Part shown: positions 43,912-52,570 of the stretch, one piece after another
Position numbering within the stretch: the stretch's first letter is position 1
Layout: every line of letters begins with the position of its first letter
Assembly (NCBI RefSeq): GCF_026340975.1
Contig: NZ_JAPEOS010000001.1
Location: 1,262,501-1,326,500, forward strand
Length of the DNA: 64,000 nt
Source of the DNA: Streptomyces sp. NBC_01214
Lineage (GTDB): Bacteria; Actinomycetota; Actinomycetes; Streptomycetales; Streptomycetaceae
Direction: 5' to 3'
Program-made: the position numbers and the translations under genes
Notes under the pieces: generated by a model
Databases searched by the model: none
Told to the model about the DNA's origin: nothing
The model's input: the letters and a program-made list of their open reading frames with translations, nothing else

Positions 43912-46253
43912 GCGGGCAGGACGCGGCGACGGCGACGACAACGGTCAACACCACGGTGACGGCCATGGCCGCCCCGGGCACCGAGGCCTCCGAACAGCAG
44001 GTCCCGCGCGGAATCGGAGCCTCCGTACCGGCCGCGGACACCCGCGCCAAGACCGAGGGCACCTTCCCCTACGCCGCCGACCTGTGGGCCGAGGGCCTCC
44101 TGTGGGCCGCCGTGCTGCGCTCCCCGCACGCCCACGCCCGGATCCTCTCCATCGACACCACGGCCGCCGCCGAGATGCCCGGCGTGCGCGCCGTCGTCAC
44201 CCACGCCGACGTGCCCGGCACCACCACGCACGGCCGTCGGATCGCCGACCGGCCGGTGTTCGCGCACGACGTCGTACGCCACCACGGCGAGGCCATCGCC
44301 GCCGTCGCCGCCGACCACCCGGACACCGCACGGCTCGCCGCCGCCGCGATCGCGGTCGAGTACGAGCTCCTCGACCCGGTCACCGACCCCGAGCAGTCCT
44401 TCGGCGCCCCCGCCCTGCACCCCGACGGCAACCTGATCCGGCACATCCCGCTGCGCTACGGCGACCCGGAGGCCACCGGCGAGGTGGTCGTCGAGGGCCT
44501 GTACCGGATCGGCCGCCAGGACCCCGCCCCCATCGGCGCCGAGGCCGGACTGGCCGTGCCGCGCCCCGACGGCGGGGTGGAGCTCTACACCGCGTCCACC
44601 GACCCGCACACCGACCGCGACCTGGCCGCCGCCTGCTTCGGCCTGGAACCGGACCGCGTGCGCGTCGTCGTCACCGGCGTGCCCGGCGCGACGGCCGACC
44701 GCGAGGACGCCGCCTTCCAGCTCCCGCTCGGCCTGCTCGCCCTGCGCACGGGCTGCCCGGTCAAACTGGTCGCCACCCGCGAGGAGTCCTTCCTCGGCCA
44801 CACCCACCGGCACCCGACCCTGCTGCGCTACCGCCACCACGCGGACGCGGAGGGCCGCCTCGTCAAGGTCGAGGCACAGATCCTGATGGACGGCGGCGCG
44901 TACGCCGACTCCTCCGCCGAGTCCCTGGCGGCGGCGGTCGCCTTCGCGTGCGGCCCGTACGTCGTCCCGCACGCCTTCGTCGAGGGCTGGGTGGTCCGCA
45001 CCAACAACCCGCCGTCGGGTCACGTCCGCGGCGAGGGCGCCATGCAGGTGTGCGCCGCGTACGAGGGCCAGATGGACAAGCTCGCGGCCGCCCTCGGCAT
45101 CGACGGGGCCGAGCTGCGCATGCGCAACGTCCTGGCGACGGGGGACCTGCTCCCCACCGGCCAGACGGTGACCTGCCCGGCCCCGGTGGCGGAACTGCTG
45201 CGCGCGGTCCGCGACTTCGAACTGCCCGCGCTGCCCAAGGACGCCCCGGAGGACGAGTGGCTGCTGCCGGGCGGCCCGGAGGGCGCGGGCGAGCCGGGCG
45301 CGGTACGGCGCGGGGTCGGCTACGGCGTCGGCATGGTGCACATGCTCGGAGCGGAGGGCACGGACGAGGTCTCCACGGCCACGGTGAAGGTGGTGGGCGG
45401 AGCGGCCACGGTCATCTGCGCGGCCGTCGACACCGGCCAGGGCTTCGCCACGCTGGCCCGGCAGATCGTCCAGGAGGTGCTGGGCGTCGACGAGGTCGCC
45501 ATGGCCCCCGTGGACACCGACCAGCCGCCGGCCGGCCCGGCGGCACACGGTCGCCACACGTGGGTGTCGGGCGGCGCGGTGGAGCGGGCGGCCAAGATGG
45601 TCCGCACCCAGCTCCTGCAGCCGATGGCCCACAAGTTGGGCATGTCGACGGAGCTCCTGCAGATCCAGGACGGCCGCATCACGTCGTACGACGGCGCGTT
45701 CTCCATGTCGGTGGCGGAGGCGATGGCCGGCAAGGAACTCTGGGCGACGGCACAGTGCCGCCCCCACCCCACGGAACCCCTGGACGCGGACGGCCAGGGC
45801 GACGCCTTCGTGGGCCTCGCCTTCTGCGCGATCCGCGCGGTGGTGGACGTGGACATCGAACTGGGTTCGGTCCGGGTCGTGGAACTCGCGGTGGCCCAGG
45901 ACGTGGGCCGCATCCTGAACCCCCGTCAGCTGGAGGCTCGCATCGAGGCGGGCGTCACCCAGGGCGTGGGCGCGGCCCTGACGGAGAACCTCCGCACGGT
46001 CTCCGGCCTGATCCGCCACCCGGACCTGACGGGCTACGCCCTGCCGACGGCGCTGGACGCCCCGACGGTCCGCATCGTCAAATTGGTCGAAGAACGCGAC
46101 GTGGTGGCCCCGTTCGGCGCGAAGGCGGCGAGCGCGGTCCCCGTGGTGACGACCCCGGCGGCGGTGGCCTCGGCGGTCCGCGCGGCCACGGGCCGCCCGG
46201 TCAACCGCCTGCCGATCAGGCCGTCTGCGGCGGTCGGTACGCCCAACTCGTGA
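43908..46253 (+). CDS. Molybdenum hydroxylase large (molybdopterin) subunit, catalytic Glu apparently missing
   Basis: 781 residues, CoxL/XdhC family Mo-cofactor subunit. It shows the domain start RAKTEGTFPYAADLWAEGLL, the GQGF motif (DTGQGFATLARQI) near the cofactor and EGAMQV for substrate loops. In the C-terminal motif where xanthine dehydrogenases have GAKGVGEPP, this protein reads GAKAASAVPV, so the general-base Glu appears replaced by Ala. GTG 43908 overlaps the previous stop by 4 bp. It is therefore either a hydroxylase with altered chemistry or an inactive member; substrate unknown. Confidence 0.9.
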   Translation: MSGQDAATATTTVNTTVTAMAAPGTEASEQQVPRGIGASVPAADTRAKTEGTFPYAADLWAEGLLWAAVLRSPHAHARILSIDTTAAAEMPGVRAVVTHADVPGTTTHGRRIADRPVFAHDVVRHHGEAIAAVAADHPDTARLAAAAIAVEYELLDPVTDPEQSFGAPALHPDGNLIRHIPLRYGDPEATGEVVVEGLYRIGRQDPAPIGAEAGLAVPRPDGGVELYTASTDPHTDRDLAAACFGLEPDRVRVVVTGVPGATADREDAAFQLPLGLLALRTGCPVKLVATREESFLGHTHRHPTLLRYRHHADAEGRLVKVEAQILMDGGAYADSSAESLAAAVAFACGPYVVPHAFVEGWVVRTNNPPSGHVRGEGAMQVCAAYEGQMDKLAAALGIDGAELRMRNVLATGDLLPTGQTVTCPAPVAELLRAVRDFELPALPKDAPEDEWLLPGGPEGAGEPGAVRRGVGYGVGMVHMLGAEGTDEVSTATVKVVGGAATVICAAVDTGQGFATLARQIVQEVLGVDEVAMAPVDTDQPPAGPAAHGRHTWVSGGAVERAAKMVRTQLLQPMAHKLGMSTELLQIQDGRITSYDGAFSMSVAEAMAGKELWATAQCRPHPTEPLDADGQGDAFVGLAFCAIRAVVDVDIELGSVRVVELAVAQDVGRILNPRQLEARIEAGVTQGVGAALTENLRTVSGLIRHPDLTGYALPTALDAPTVRIVKLVEERDVVAPFGAKAASAVPVVTTPAAVASAVRAATGRPVNRLPIRPSAAVGTPNS

Positions 46254-46267
46254 CCGTGTGACCCACA

Positions 46268-46316
46268 TTGCACGTGCAACCCCGGACTTGGGGCTGTCGG
46301 TGCCGGTCGCTAGAGT
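46268..46316 (+). promoter_or_regulatory. Promoter and palindrome of the T7S-like cassette
   Basis: TTGGGG (46288-46293), 17-bp spacer, TAGAGT (46311-46316): a good sigma70-like promoter about 97 bp before the first gene. Just upstream is a perfect 12-bp palindrome TTGCACGTGCAA (46268-46279), a candidate regulator site. Confidence 0.55.
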
Positions 46317-46412
46317 GATCGGTACAAGTGTGCATGTACGTATGGACACGGGTGCGAACGGGGACGGGGAGCGGCGGAAACGCCGCGACCACGGGGAGAC
46401 GGGGAGGCCAAC

Positions 46413-46970
46413 GTGGCAGAGGACAACGGGGCGAGCCAAGTAGCAACGGCCCTCACGCTGGGGATCGCGGGTCCGATGGGCGCGATCGCCGGGGCGGCCT
46501 ACACGGCGGCCAATGCGGCGCTGCGGTACGAGTTCGACTCGCTGAGCGAGTACAAGCGCATGGTGGACTCGCTGTTGGACGACCTCACCGGCTCCGACGC
46601 GGACCACAAGAAGCTGGCGGACGACAAACTGCCGGCCAACAAGCTCGGCAAGGGCTTCGCAGAGGTCGACGCGCTGTTCAAGTCGTACGACACGGTCGTC
46701 ACGGAGCTGCAGAAGCTCTCGAAGGGGCTGGCGGAGACGATCGAGGCCCTGGGCATCGCGGTCCTGTCGGCTGGCAACAACTACGCCGGCGTGGACGAGG
46801 AGACCAAGCGGCGCATGGTCGCCATCGCCAAGCAGGCGAAGGAGGAGTACGTGCCGGACCGTGACCCGTGGCCGGAGGAACAGCGCCGTCTGAAGGAGTC
46901 CAACCAGCCGCCGGCGTCCACGACCCCGACTCCTACCCCGTCGCCCAGCACGTCGGGAGGTAACTACTGA
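46413..46970 (+). CDS. T7S-like small secreted partner with YxxxD motif
   Basis: 185 residues. A hydrophobic Ala/Gly-rich N-terminal region is followed by helices and a turn ending in NNYAGVDEETKRRM, which contains the YxxxD/E export motif (Tyr near residue 125) characteristic of type VII substrates such as EspC and PE proteins. A Pro/Ser/Thr tail closes the protein. GTG 46413. Its stop overlaps the start of the WXG gene by 1 bp (TGATG), as for heterodimeric WXG100 pairs. No family matched by eye. Confidence 0.75.
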   Translation: MAEDNGASQVATALTLGIAGPMGAIAGAAYTAANAALRYEFDSLSEYKRMVDSLLDDLTGSDADHKKLADDKLPANKLGKGFAEVDALFKSYDTVVTELQKLSKGLAETIEALGIAVLSAGNNYAGVDEETKRRMVAIAKQAKEEYVPDRDPWPEEQRRLKESNQPPASTTPTPTPSPSTSGGNY

Positions 46971-48418
46971 TGGCAACGGATTTCGAAGGCTTCACGCATC
47001 AGCAGATGCGGGACATGAGCGCCTCGCTGGACCCGACCTCGGTCCAGACGCGGGCCGATCAGCTGAAGAAGGCCGCCGAGGACATCAAGAAGATCGGCGA
47101 GGCGCTCAAGAAGCACGTCGTGTCCGGCTGGGAAGGCGAAGGAGCCGACGCCTTCCAGGAGTGGGTGGGCCGCGCGGGCAACGCGACGCTGCGCCTGGGC
47201 GAGTACAGCGCCAAGGGCGGGGAATGGATGGGCAAGGTCGTCCAGACGATGACCGAGGCCACGAAGATGACCGCCGTCGACGCGACCGCGACCGCGAACC
47301 TCGCGGCGGCCCGCAAGTACCACAACGACCCGGACTCGGCGCAGGCCCGCTCGGAGGCGCAGGCGACGCTGGACGCGGACCACCGCGAGGCGGTCAGGCT
47401 GATGACCAACCTGGCGCAGTCGTACCAGGTGTCGTCGGACGAGATGAACAAGGCGACGATCCCGACGTTCCCGCCGCCGCCGGCGGTGCTGTTGCCGCCT
47501 GCTCGCTACGGCTCCGATCAGGACATGGCACGTCCGGGAGGAGGCGAAGGCGGAGGCTCGGTGGGATCTTCCTCGTATTCACCGTCCGGCGGTTCTGCAG
47601 GGTCACCCTCGGGCGCGCCCGGATACGTGCCTGGTCAACAAGCGCGACCGGACAACACGGTTCCGTCGGTGTCCGTGCCGTCGATTCCGGACCGTGAGGT
47701 GAATGTGGACCTCGACAGCGTCGCGACGCTTCCCGACCGGAGTGCGCCTCCGGTGACGATCACGCCAGGTGGCCCGCTGCCCACGGGCCCTGGTGGGCCC
47801 ACCCCCAGCCCCGTTCTCCCGCCGGTAGCTTTCCCGCCAGTCGGCGGTGTGAAGGGGCCGGGCCCCATCGGCACTGGTCCCGGTATTGGTCCCTACCCGA
47901 GTCTGACCGGTCCGGGCACTCCCGGTGGCAAAGTGATCGGTACGCCCGGCATGCCCCCGCGTGACCCCGGCATTATGGGCGGCCGCCAGGTGACTTCCAC
48001 CGGCCCCGGCTTGGGTATCCCGCGTGGCACGGTCATTGGTGAAGGCGGCCAGGTGGGCCGCCCCATGGGCGGCGGGGGTATGGGCCACGGCGGCGGTGGT
48101 GCCCTCGGCAGCCAAGGAGGCCTCGCTGCAGGACGTCGACTGGCCTCGGAGCCGGGAGGTGTCGTGGGCGGGCGCCAGACCGGTGCGGTCGGTCGCCCGG
48201 GCGTGGGCGGTCAAACCTTCACCCAGGGCGGTTCGGGTCTCGTGCGTAATGGCAGCGGCGGCGGCGCGGGCATGGGCTCCATGGGCCACGCCGGCGCAGG
48301 CACGCAGAGCCCGGGTACCCGACGGAACGACCAGGGGGGCGAACGCCCCGATTACCTGGCTGAGGACGAAGAGACCTGGCAGGGCAGCCGTCGTGTTGTT
48401 CCGCCTGTGATCGACTGA
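46970..48418 (+). CDS. WXG100-like/PPE-like protein with long Pro/Gly-rich C-terminal domain
   Basis: 482 residues. Residues 1-160 are helical with the WxG turn (VSGWEGEGADAFQEWV, Trp near residue 54) between two helices, a WXG100 fold. The rest (about 165-482) is Pro/Gly/Ser-rich, unlike plain WXG100 proteins, and ends RRVVPPVID. Codon use becomes less GC-rich from about 47500 onward, continuing into the mycosin gene. Likely forms a heterodimer with the preceding YxxxD protein and is exported through a T7S apparatus. No effector motif recognised. Confidence 0.8.
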   Translation: MATDFEGFTHQQMRDMSASLDPTSVQTRADQLKKAAEDIKKIGEALKKHVVSGWEGEGADAFQEWVGRAGNATLRLGEYSAKGGEWMGKVVQTMTEATKMTAVDATATANLAAARKYHNDPDSAQARSEAQATLDADHREAVRLMTNLAQSYQVSSDEMNKATIPTFPPPPAVLLPPARYGSDQDMARPGGGEGGGSVGSSSYSPSGGSAGSPSGAPGYVPGQQARPDNTVPSVSVPSIPDREVNVDLDSVATLPDRSAPPVTITPGGPLPTGPGGPTPSPVLPPVAFPPVGGVKGPGPIGTGPGIGPYPSLTGPGTPGGKVIGTPGMPPRDPGIMGGRQVTSTGPGLGIPRGTVIGEGGQVGRPMGGGGMGHGGGGALGSQGGLAAGRRLASEPGGVVGGRQTGAVGRPGVGGQTFTQGGSGLVRNGSGGGAGMGSMGHAGAGTQSPGTRRNDQGGERPDYLAEDEETWQGSRRVVPPVID

Positions 48419-48439
48419 GCAGAACGGACGTTGCACGGG

Positions 48440-49609
48440 ATGCGCATGCGCAAGGCGACCTCGGCCCTGGTGGGTCTCTTGCTGGCCGGGGTCGCTGCGA
48501 CCCCGGCCCATGCTGAGACCATTCGAGCCCAGCAATGGCATCTCGACGCCATGAAGGCTGATGACATCTGGAAGGTCAGTACGGGGAAGGGCGTTACCGT
48601 CGCTGTAATTGACGATGGCGTCAAGGAGATCCCTGAACTGAAGGGCCAGATCGTCCCTGGCGCGGATTTCGTGGCGCAAGGTGGAGATGGGCGTCACGAC
48701 AAGAGTGGTCACGGCACAGGCATGGCCGCCATGATTGCTGCGACGGGCAAACATCCGAGCGGCGACGGTGGTTTCGGGCTAGCGCCCGGTGTCAAGATTC
48801 TCCCAATCCGTGTTGCTAACGCTGAATTGGCAACACCGTCTTGGGTCGCGGCGATTCGGTTCGCGGCAGAATCGGATGCCAAGGTCATCAATATTTCTAT
48901 GGGAATCGAAGGTACGCCGGAGACTGACCGGGCGCGGGCCGAAGCAGTGAAGTATGCGCTCTCGAAGGGAAAGCTGGTTTTCGCGGCTGTTGGGAACTCA
49001 GGGGATTCGCTCAATGAGGTCGAGTACCCGGGTGCGACACCCGGGGTGGTCGGAGTAGCTGCAGTAGACCCTAATGGCGGGCCGACCAAGGAGTCGCAGC
49101 ACGGCCCCCAGGTGGATATGGCTGCACCGGGCATCGATATTGTCACTGCTTGTTCTGGCAAGACGGGGTTGTGTAAAACCTCTGGAACCAGTGACGCCTC
49201 CGCCCTCGCCTCCGCCTCCGCCGCCCTCATCTGGTCCGCTCACCCCGACTGGACCAACAACCAGGTGCTGCGGGTCCTCCTGAACACCGCTGGCAAGCCC
49301 ACCGACGGCGTCGAGCGCAACGACTACGTCGGCTACGGCATCGTCCGTCCCCGCATCGCGCTGCAGACCCCCGGCGACCCCGGCCCGGCCGATGTCTACC
49401 CGCTGCCCGACCTCGCGGCGGCGGATGCGCCCAAGAAGCCCTCCGCGTCCTCCGACGCCAAGGCCCCCGACGCGGCCGCGTCCAAGCCCGCGGCGCAGGC
49501 CGAGGAGAAGAAGAGCGGTAGCGCGCTTCCCTGGATCGGGCTCGGTCTGGCGGCCTGCGTGCTGATCGGTGGAGCGGTGACCGTGGTCGTCGTACGACGC
49601 AACCGCTGA
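48440..49609 (+). CDS. Type VII secretion-associated serine protease mycosin (S8 family)
   Basis: 389 residues: signal peptide (SALVGLLLAGVAATPAHAE), subtilisin triad Asp in VAVIDDGV, His in KSGHGTGMAAMI and Ser in SGTSDASALASASAALIW, a Pro/Ala-rich linker, and a C-terminal membrane helix (WIGLGLAACVLIGGAVTVVVV), the mycosin layout. Mycosins anchor in the membrane and process ESX substrates. ATG 48440 has cggacg upstream; a TTG at 48431 is too close to it. The first ~750 bp use many A/T-ending codons, changing abruptly at about 49195 to normal GC3, which suggests recombination. Confidence 0.9.
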   Translation: MRMRKATSALVGLLLAGVAATPAHAETIRAQQWHLDAMKADDIWKVSTGKGVTVAVIDDGVKEIPELKGQIVPGADFVAQGGDGRHDKSGHGTGMAAMIAATGKHPSGDGGFGLAPGVKILPIRVANAELATPSWVAAIRFAAESDAKVINISMGIEGTPETDRARAEAVKYALSKGKLVFAAVGNSGDSLNEVEYPGATPGVVGVAAVDPNGGPTKESQHGPQVDMAAPGIDIVTACSGKTGLCKTSGTSDASALASASAALIWSAHPDWTNNQVLRVLLNTAGKPTDGVERNDYVGYGIVRPRIALQTPGDPGPADVYPLPDLAAADAPKKPSASSDAKAPDAAASKPAAQAEEKKSGSALPWIGLGLAACVLIGGAVTVVVVRRNR

Positions 49610-49653
49610 CCCGGTCGGCTCCGGACCCGCGCCAGCCCGAGGGCCCGCTGTAG

Positions 49654-49688
49654 ACCGCCCCGTCAGGCCGTTGGCCTGACGGGGCGGT
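49654..49688. terminator. Terminator after the mycosin gene
   Basis: A perfect 16-bp stem ACCGCCCCGTCAGGCC with loop GTT, between convergent genes. Confidence 0.87.
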
Positions 49689-49717
49689 GCGCAGTGCGCA
49701 GTGCGTGGCGTGGTCGC

Positions 49718-50155
49718 CTACTTGATGTTCAGCGCGACCGTGTCGCCTTCGGTGAGGCTGTCCAGCTGGATGGTCCTGGTGAACGTTTGGGGCTGCTTCC
49801 CCGGCGCCTTGCACGTGACCTCGGCCGTGAGGTTGAACGACGAGTCCAACGGGGTGTCGAGGCTGATGGGGCCGAACGTCGCCCTGCGGTTGACCGGGTT
49901 GTTGGTGGGACCCGACCCGTCGTCCTCATCGCTGTCCAGCGAAACCCGTGTGGGGACGGAGTTGTTGGGGGCCGGGAACGCGTTCTTGCAGGTCACTTTT
50001 CCGTTGAAGTTCACTGTTCCGACGGGGGGTGCCGCCGAGGCCTGACCGGCCGTCAGGAGTCCTCCTGCCAGTACCGCGGCGAGGATCGGGGCCATGGTCG
50101 TCAGAGTGCGAGACCTGCGGGAGATACGAGACATGCGGGACGTGCGCGTAGACAT
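49718..50155 (-). CDS. Hypothetical secreted protein
   Basis: 145 residues with a signal peptide (SRTLTTMAPILAAVLAGGLLTAGQASA then A|APPVG). The mature part has two cysteines (VTCKNAF, VTCKAPGK), likely a disulphide, and ends in beta-type sequence (TIQLDSLTEGDTVALNIK); no domain recognised. It could be a small cell-surface or extracellular protein. ATG 50155 is chosen because it starts an Arg-rich signal peptide; the frame is open further upstream. Confidence 0.7.
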   Translation of the reverse strand: MSTRTSRMSRISRRSRTLTTMAPILAAVLAGGLLTAGQASAAPPVGTVNFNGKVTCKNAFPAPNNSVPTRVSLDSDEDDGSGPTNNPVNRRATFGPISLDTPLDSSFNLTAEVTCKAPGKQPQTFTRTIQLDSLTEGDTVALNIK

Positions 50156-50548
50156 GGGACCACCTGCCCGTTTGGCGTACGAGTAGTTCTGTGGAGGCCG
50201 ACCCTGACGCCGACACGACAGGCGTGGCATTGGAGATCGCCAGGTTTCGAGGGGTCGTCCGTGAACCGGGCCGGGGTTCAGCTGCCGCGCTTTTGACCAG
50301 CTGATTCGGCAGCCCCCAGCCCTTCACTCACCACATTCCTACAGCGCCTCCCGGCCCGCAACCGGAGCGTTTTCCCGTACCGCGCGGTTGTTCCCGGGGA
50401 AGCCGGGGAGTCGGTGGCCTCGCGCCTTGCTGCTCCGGCGGCTGCCGCGCCCGGTCACCGTACGTCAGCTACCGGTCGTACGGGCGGGGTTGTCCGGACA
50501 AGGCGAAGGCCGCCCAGGGGTGCGCCTGCCCCTGGACGGCCCGCCGCG
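50156..50548. other. 393-bp gap between secreted-protein gene and tRNA-Cys
   Basis: No gene supported. It includes the secreted-protein promoter region and, at 50508-50541, the hairpin that ends tRNA-Cys transcription on the minus strand. Confidence 0.45.
50508..50541 (-). terminator. Terminator of tRNA-Cys
   Basis: GGCCGCCCAGGGG (50508-50520) pairs with CCCCTGGACGGCC (50529-50541), one wobble, immediately beyond the tRNA 3' end. Confidence 0.75.
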
Positions 50549-50620
50549 AAGCCGTGACCGGATTCGAACCGGCGTAACCCGCTTTGCAGGCGAGTCCCTC
50601 AACCACTCGGGCACACGGCT
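50549..50620 (-). tRNA. tRNA-Cys (GCA)
   Basis: On the minus strand: acceptor AGCCGTG/CACGGCT, D-arm CCCGAGTGGTTGAGGG, anticodon loop CTGCAAA (GCA), T-arm CCGGTTCGAATCCGG. The discriminator base is U, as expected for Cys. CCA is not encoded. Confidence 0.95.
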
Positions 50621-50799
50621 GTGTGGTGGTGACGTGCATGACGCTACGGGGCCCGCGGGGCTGGGGAAGGGATGCGCGGACCGTGCAATGCGACTGCCAT
50701 GCCGCGTTCACAGTCCGGCGGACCTAGGTCTCCGGGACGAGGACGGGATCCGTCGAATTGACAGGGACGATCCCGGGGTACGCCCCTTACTCTGGGGCG

Positions 50800-52299
50800 A
50801 TGAGCGCCCTTGAACCCCGTGTGCCGCAGAGAACCGCACCGATCCCGCCCCCGCCCGGGGGCGGGATCCTCGGGCCCGCGTACCGGACGCTCAGCATCGG
50901 GATCATCTCCGTCATCTTCCTCATCGCCTTCGAGGCCACCGCCGTCGGCACGGCCATGCCCGTCGCCGCCCGGGAGCTGGAAGGGATCGGGCTCTACGCC
51001 TTCGCCTTCTCCGCCTACTTCACCACCAGCCTCTTCGGCATGGTCCTGGCCGGCCAGTGGGCCGACCGGCAGGGGCCGCTGCGGCCGCTGACCGTCGGGA
51101 TCGCCGCCTTCGCCTCCGGGCTCGTGATCTCCGGGACCGCCGGGGTCATGTGGGCGTTCGTCCTCGGCCGGGCCGTGCAGGGCTTCGGTGGCGGGCTGGT
51201 CATCGTCGCCCTGTACGTCGTCGTCAGCCGGGCCTACGAGGAGCGGCTGCGGCCCGCGATCATGGCCGCGTTCGCCGCGAGCTGGGTGGTCCCCTCGATC
51301 GTCGGGCCGCTGGCCTCCGGGACGGTCACCGAGCACCTCGGGTGGCGGTGGGTCTTCCTCGGGATACCGGCGCTGGTGGTGGTTCCCCTGGTGGTGGCGC
51401 TCCCCGCGATACGGCGGACCGCGTCCGGGCCCGTCGACCCCGACGCCCCGCCCGTGGCCTTCGACCGGCGGCGGATCCGGCTGGCCCTCGGCATCTCGGT
51501 GGGGGCGGGGCTGCTCCAGTACGCCGCCCAGGACCTGCGGTGGCTGTCGCTGGCGCCGGGCATCGCCGGCGCGGCCCTGCTCGTACCCGCCGTACGGGGG
51601 CTGCTGCCGCGCGGGACCTACCGGGCGCGGCGCGGGCTGCCGTCCGTGGTGCTGCTGCGCGGGGTCGCCGCCGGGTCGTTCGTCGCCGCCGAGAGCTTCG
51701 TACCGCTGATGCTGGTCAGCCAGCGGGGGCTGAGCCCGACGATGGCCGGGTTCTCGCTCGCGCTGGGCGGGGTGACTTGGGCGGGCGGCTCGTGGGTGCA
51801 GTCGCAGGGGCGGACGGCCCCCTACCGGCAGCGGCTGATGGTGACCGGGATGGTGCTGGTGGCGCTGGCCATCGCTGCGGCGCCCGCCGTGCTGATCGAG
51901 TCCGTGCCGGTGTGGACGCTGGCGCTGGCCTGGGCGGTCGGCTGCCTCGGCATGGGCCTGGTGATCGGCTCCACGAGCGTGCTGCTGCTCCAGCTGTCGG
52001 CGCCGGAGGAAGCGGGCTCCAACTCCGCCTCGCTGCAGATCTCGGACGCGCTGGCGAACGTGGTGCTGCTGGCCGGTGGGGGCGCCGCGTTCGCCGCGCT
52101 GGGCGGTGGAGCCGTCGGTGCCTCGCACGCCCTGACGGAGGGCGCGTCGGCCTCGCACCCGGCCGCCTTCGCCGTGGTGTTCCTGCCGATGGCCTGCGTG
52201 GCGCTGGTGGGGGCCTGGGTGGCGACCCGGCTGGATCCCGCCAAGGTTCCCGCCAAAGTTCCCGTCGGGGGTTCCGTCGAGGTTCCCGTCGGGGACTGA
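50800..52299 (+). CDS. MFS transporter, DHA2-type (14-helix) exporter
   Basis: 499 residues, about 14 hydrophobic helices, with the DHA2 start (LSIGIISVIFLIAFEATAVG) and motif QWADRQGPLRPL at loop 2-3. Probable proton-driven exporter of drugs or metabolites. ATG 50800; the frame is open back to 50758 but no RBS is seen there. Stands alone, 180 bp after tRNA-Cys, no obvious regulator. Confidence 0.88.
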   Translation: MSALEPRVPQRTAPIPPPPGGGILGPAYRTLSIGIISVIFLIAFEATAVGTAMPVAARELEGIGLYAFAFSAYFTTSLFGMVLAGQWADRQGPLRPLTVGIAAFASGLVISGTAGVMWAFVLGRAVQGFGGGLVIVALYVVVSRAYEERLRPAIMAAFAASWVVPSIVGPLASGTVTEHLGWRWVFLGIPALVVVPLVVALPAIRRTASGPVDPDAPPVAFDRRRIRLALGISVGAGLLQYAAQDLRWLSLAPGIAGAALLVPAVRGLLPRGTYRARRGLPSVVLLRGVAAGSFVAAESFVPLMLVSQRGLSPTMAGFSLALGGVTWAGGSWVQSQGRTAPYRQRLMVTGMVLVALAIAAAPAVLIESVPVWTLALAWAVGCLGMGLVIGSTSVLLLQLSAPEEAGSNSASLQISDALANVVLLAGGGAAFAALGGGAVGASHALTEGASASHPAAFAVVFLPMACVALVGAWVATRLDPAKVPAKVPVGGSVEVPVGD

Positions 52300-52369
52300 C
52301 CGACAGGGCCTGCCGGGCGCCGGGAAACCCGGCTGCGCCTCGACGGGCGGCCGCACCACCGTTCCGCCC

Positions 52370-52570
52370 ATGAACGAGATGGTCATCAGGCTCTCCGACG
52401 CCGAGCGCGCGGAGTGCGCCGACCTCGCCGACGCGACGGGCCGGTCGCCCGAGGAGCTCGCGCTGGACGCCGTACGGGCACTGCTGCGGGCCGAGCGCGA
52501 CCGGGTCGGGGCCGAGGCGCTGCGCCTCGCGCAGCGGCACGCGCCCCTGCTGAAGCGGCTCGGCGAATGA
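52370..52570 (+). CDS. Ribbon-helix-helix antitoxin, partner of Doc
   Basis: 66 residues: MNEMVIRLSDAERAECADLA then GRSPEELALDAVRALLRAE is a typical RHH (beta strand, two helices) DNA-binding fold used by antitoxins. The stop codon overlaps the start of the Fic/Doc gene by 4 bp (ATGA). Neutralises the toxin and probably autoregulates the operon; inferred from arrangement. Confidence 0.8.
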   Translation: MNEMVIRLSDAERAECADLADATGRSPEELALDAVRALLRAERDRVGAEALRLAQRHAPLLKRLGE

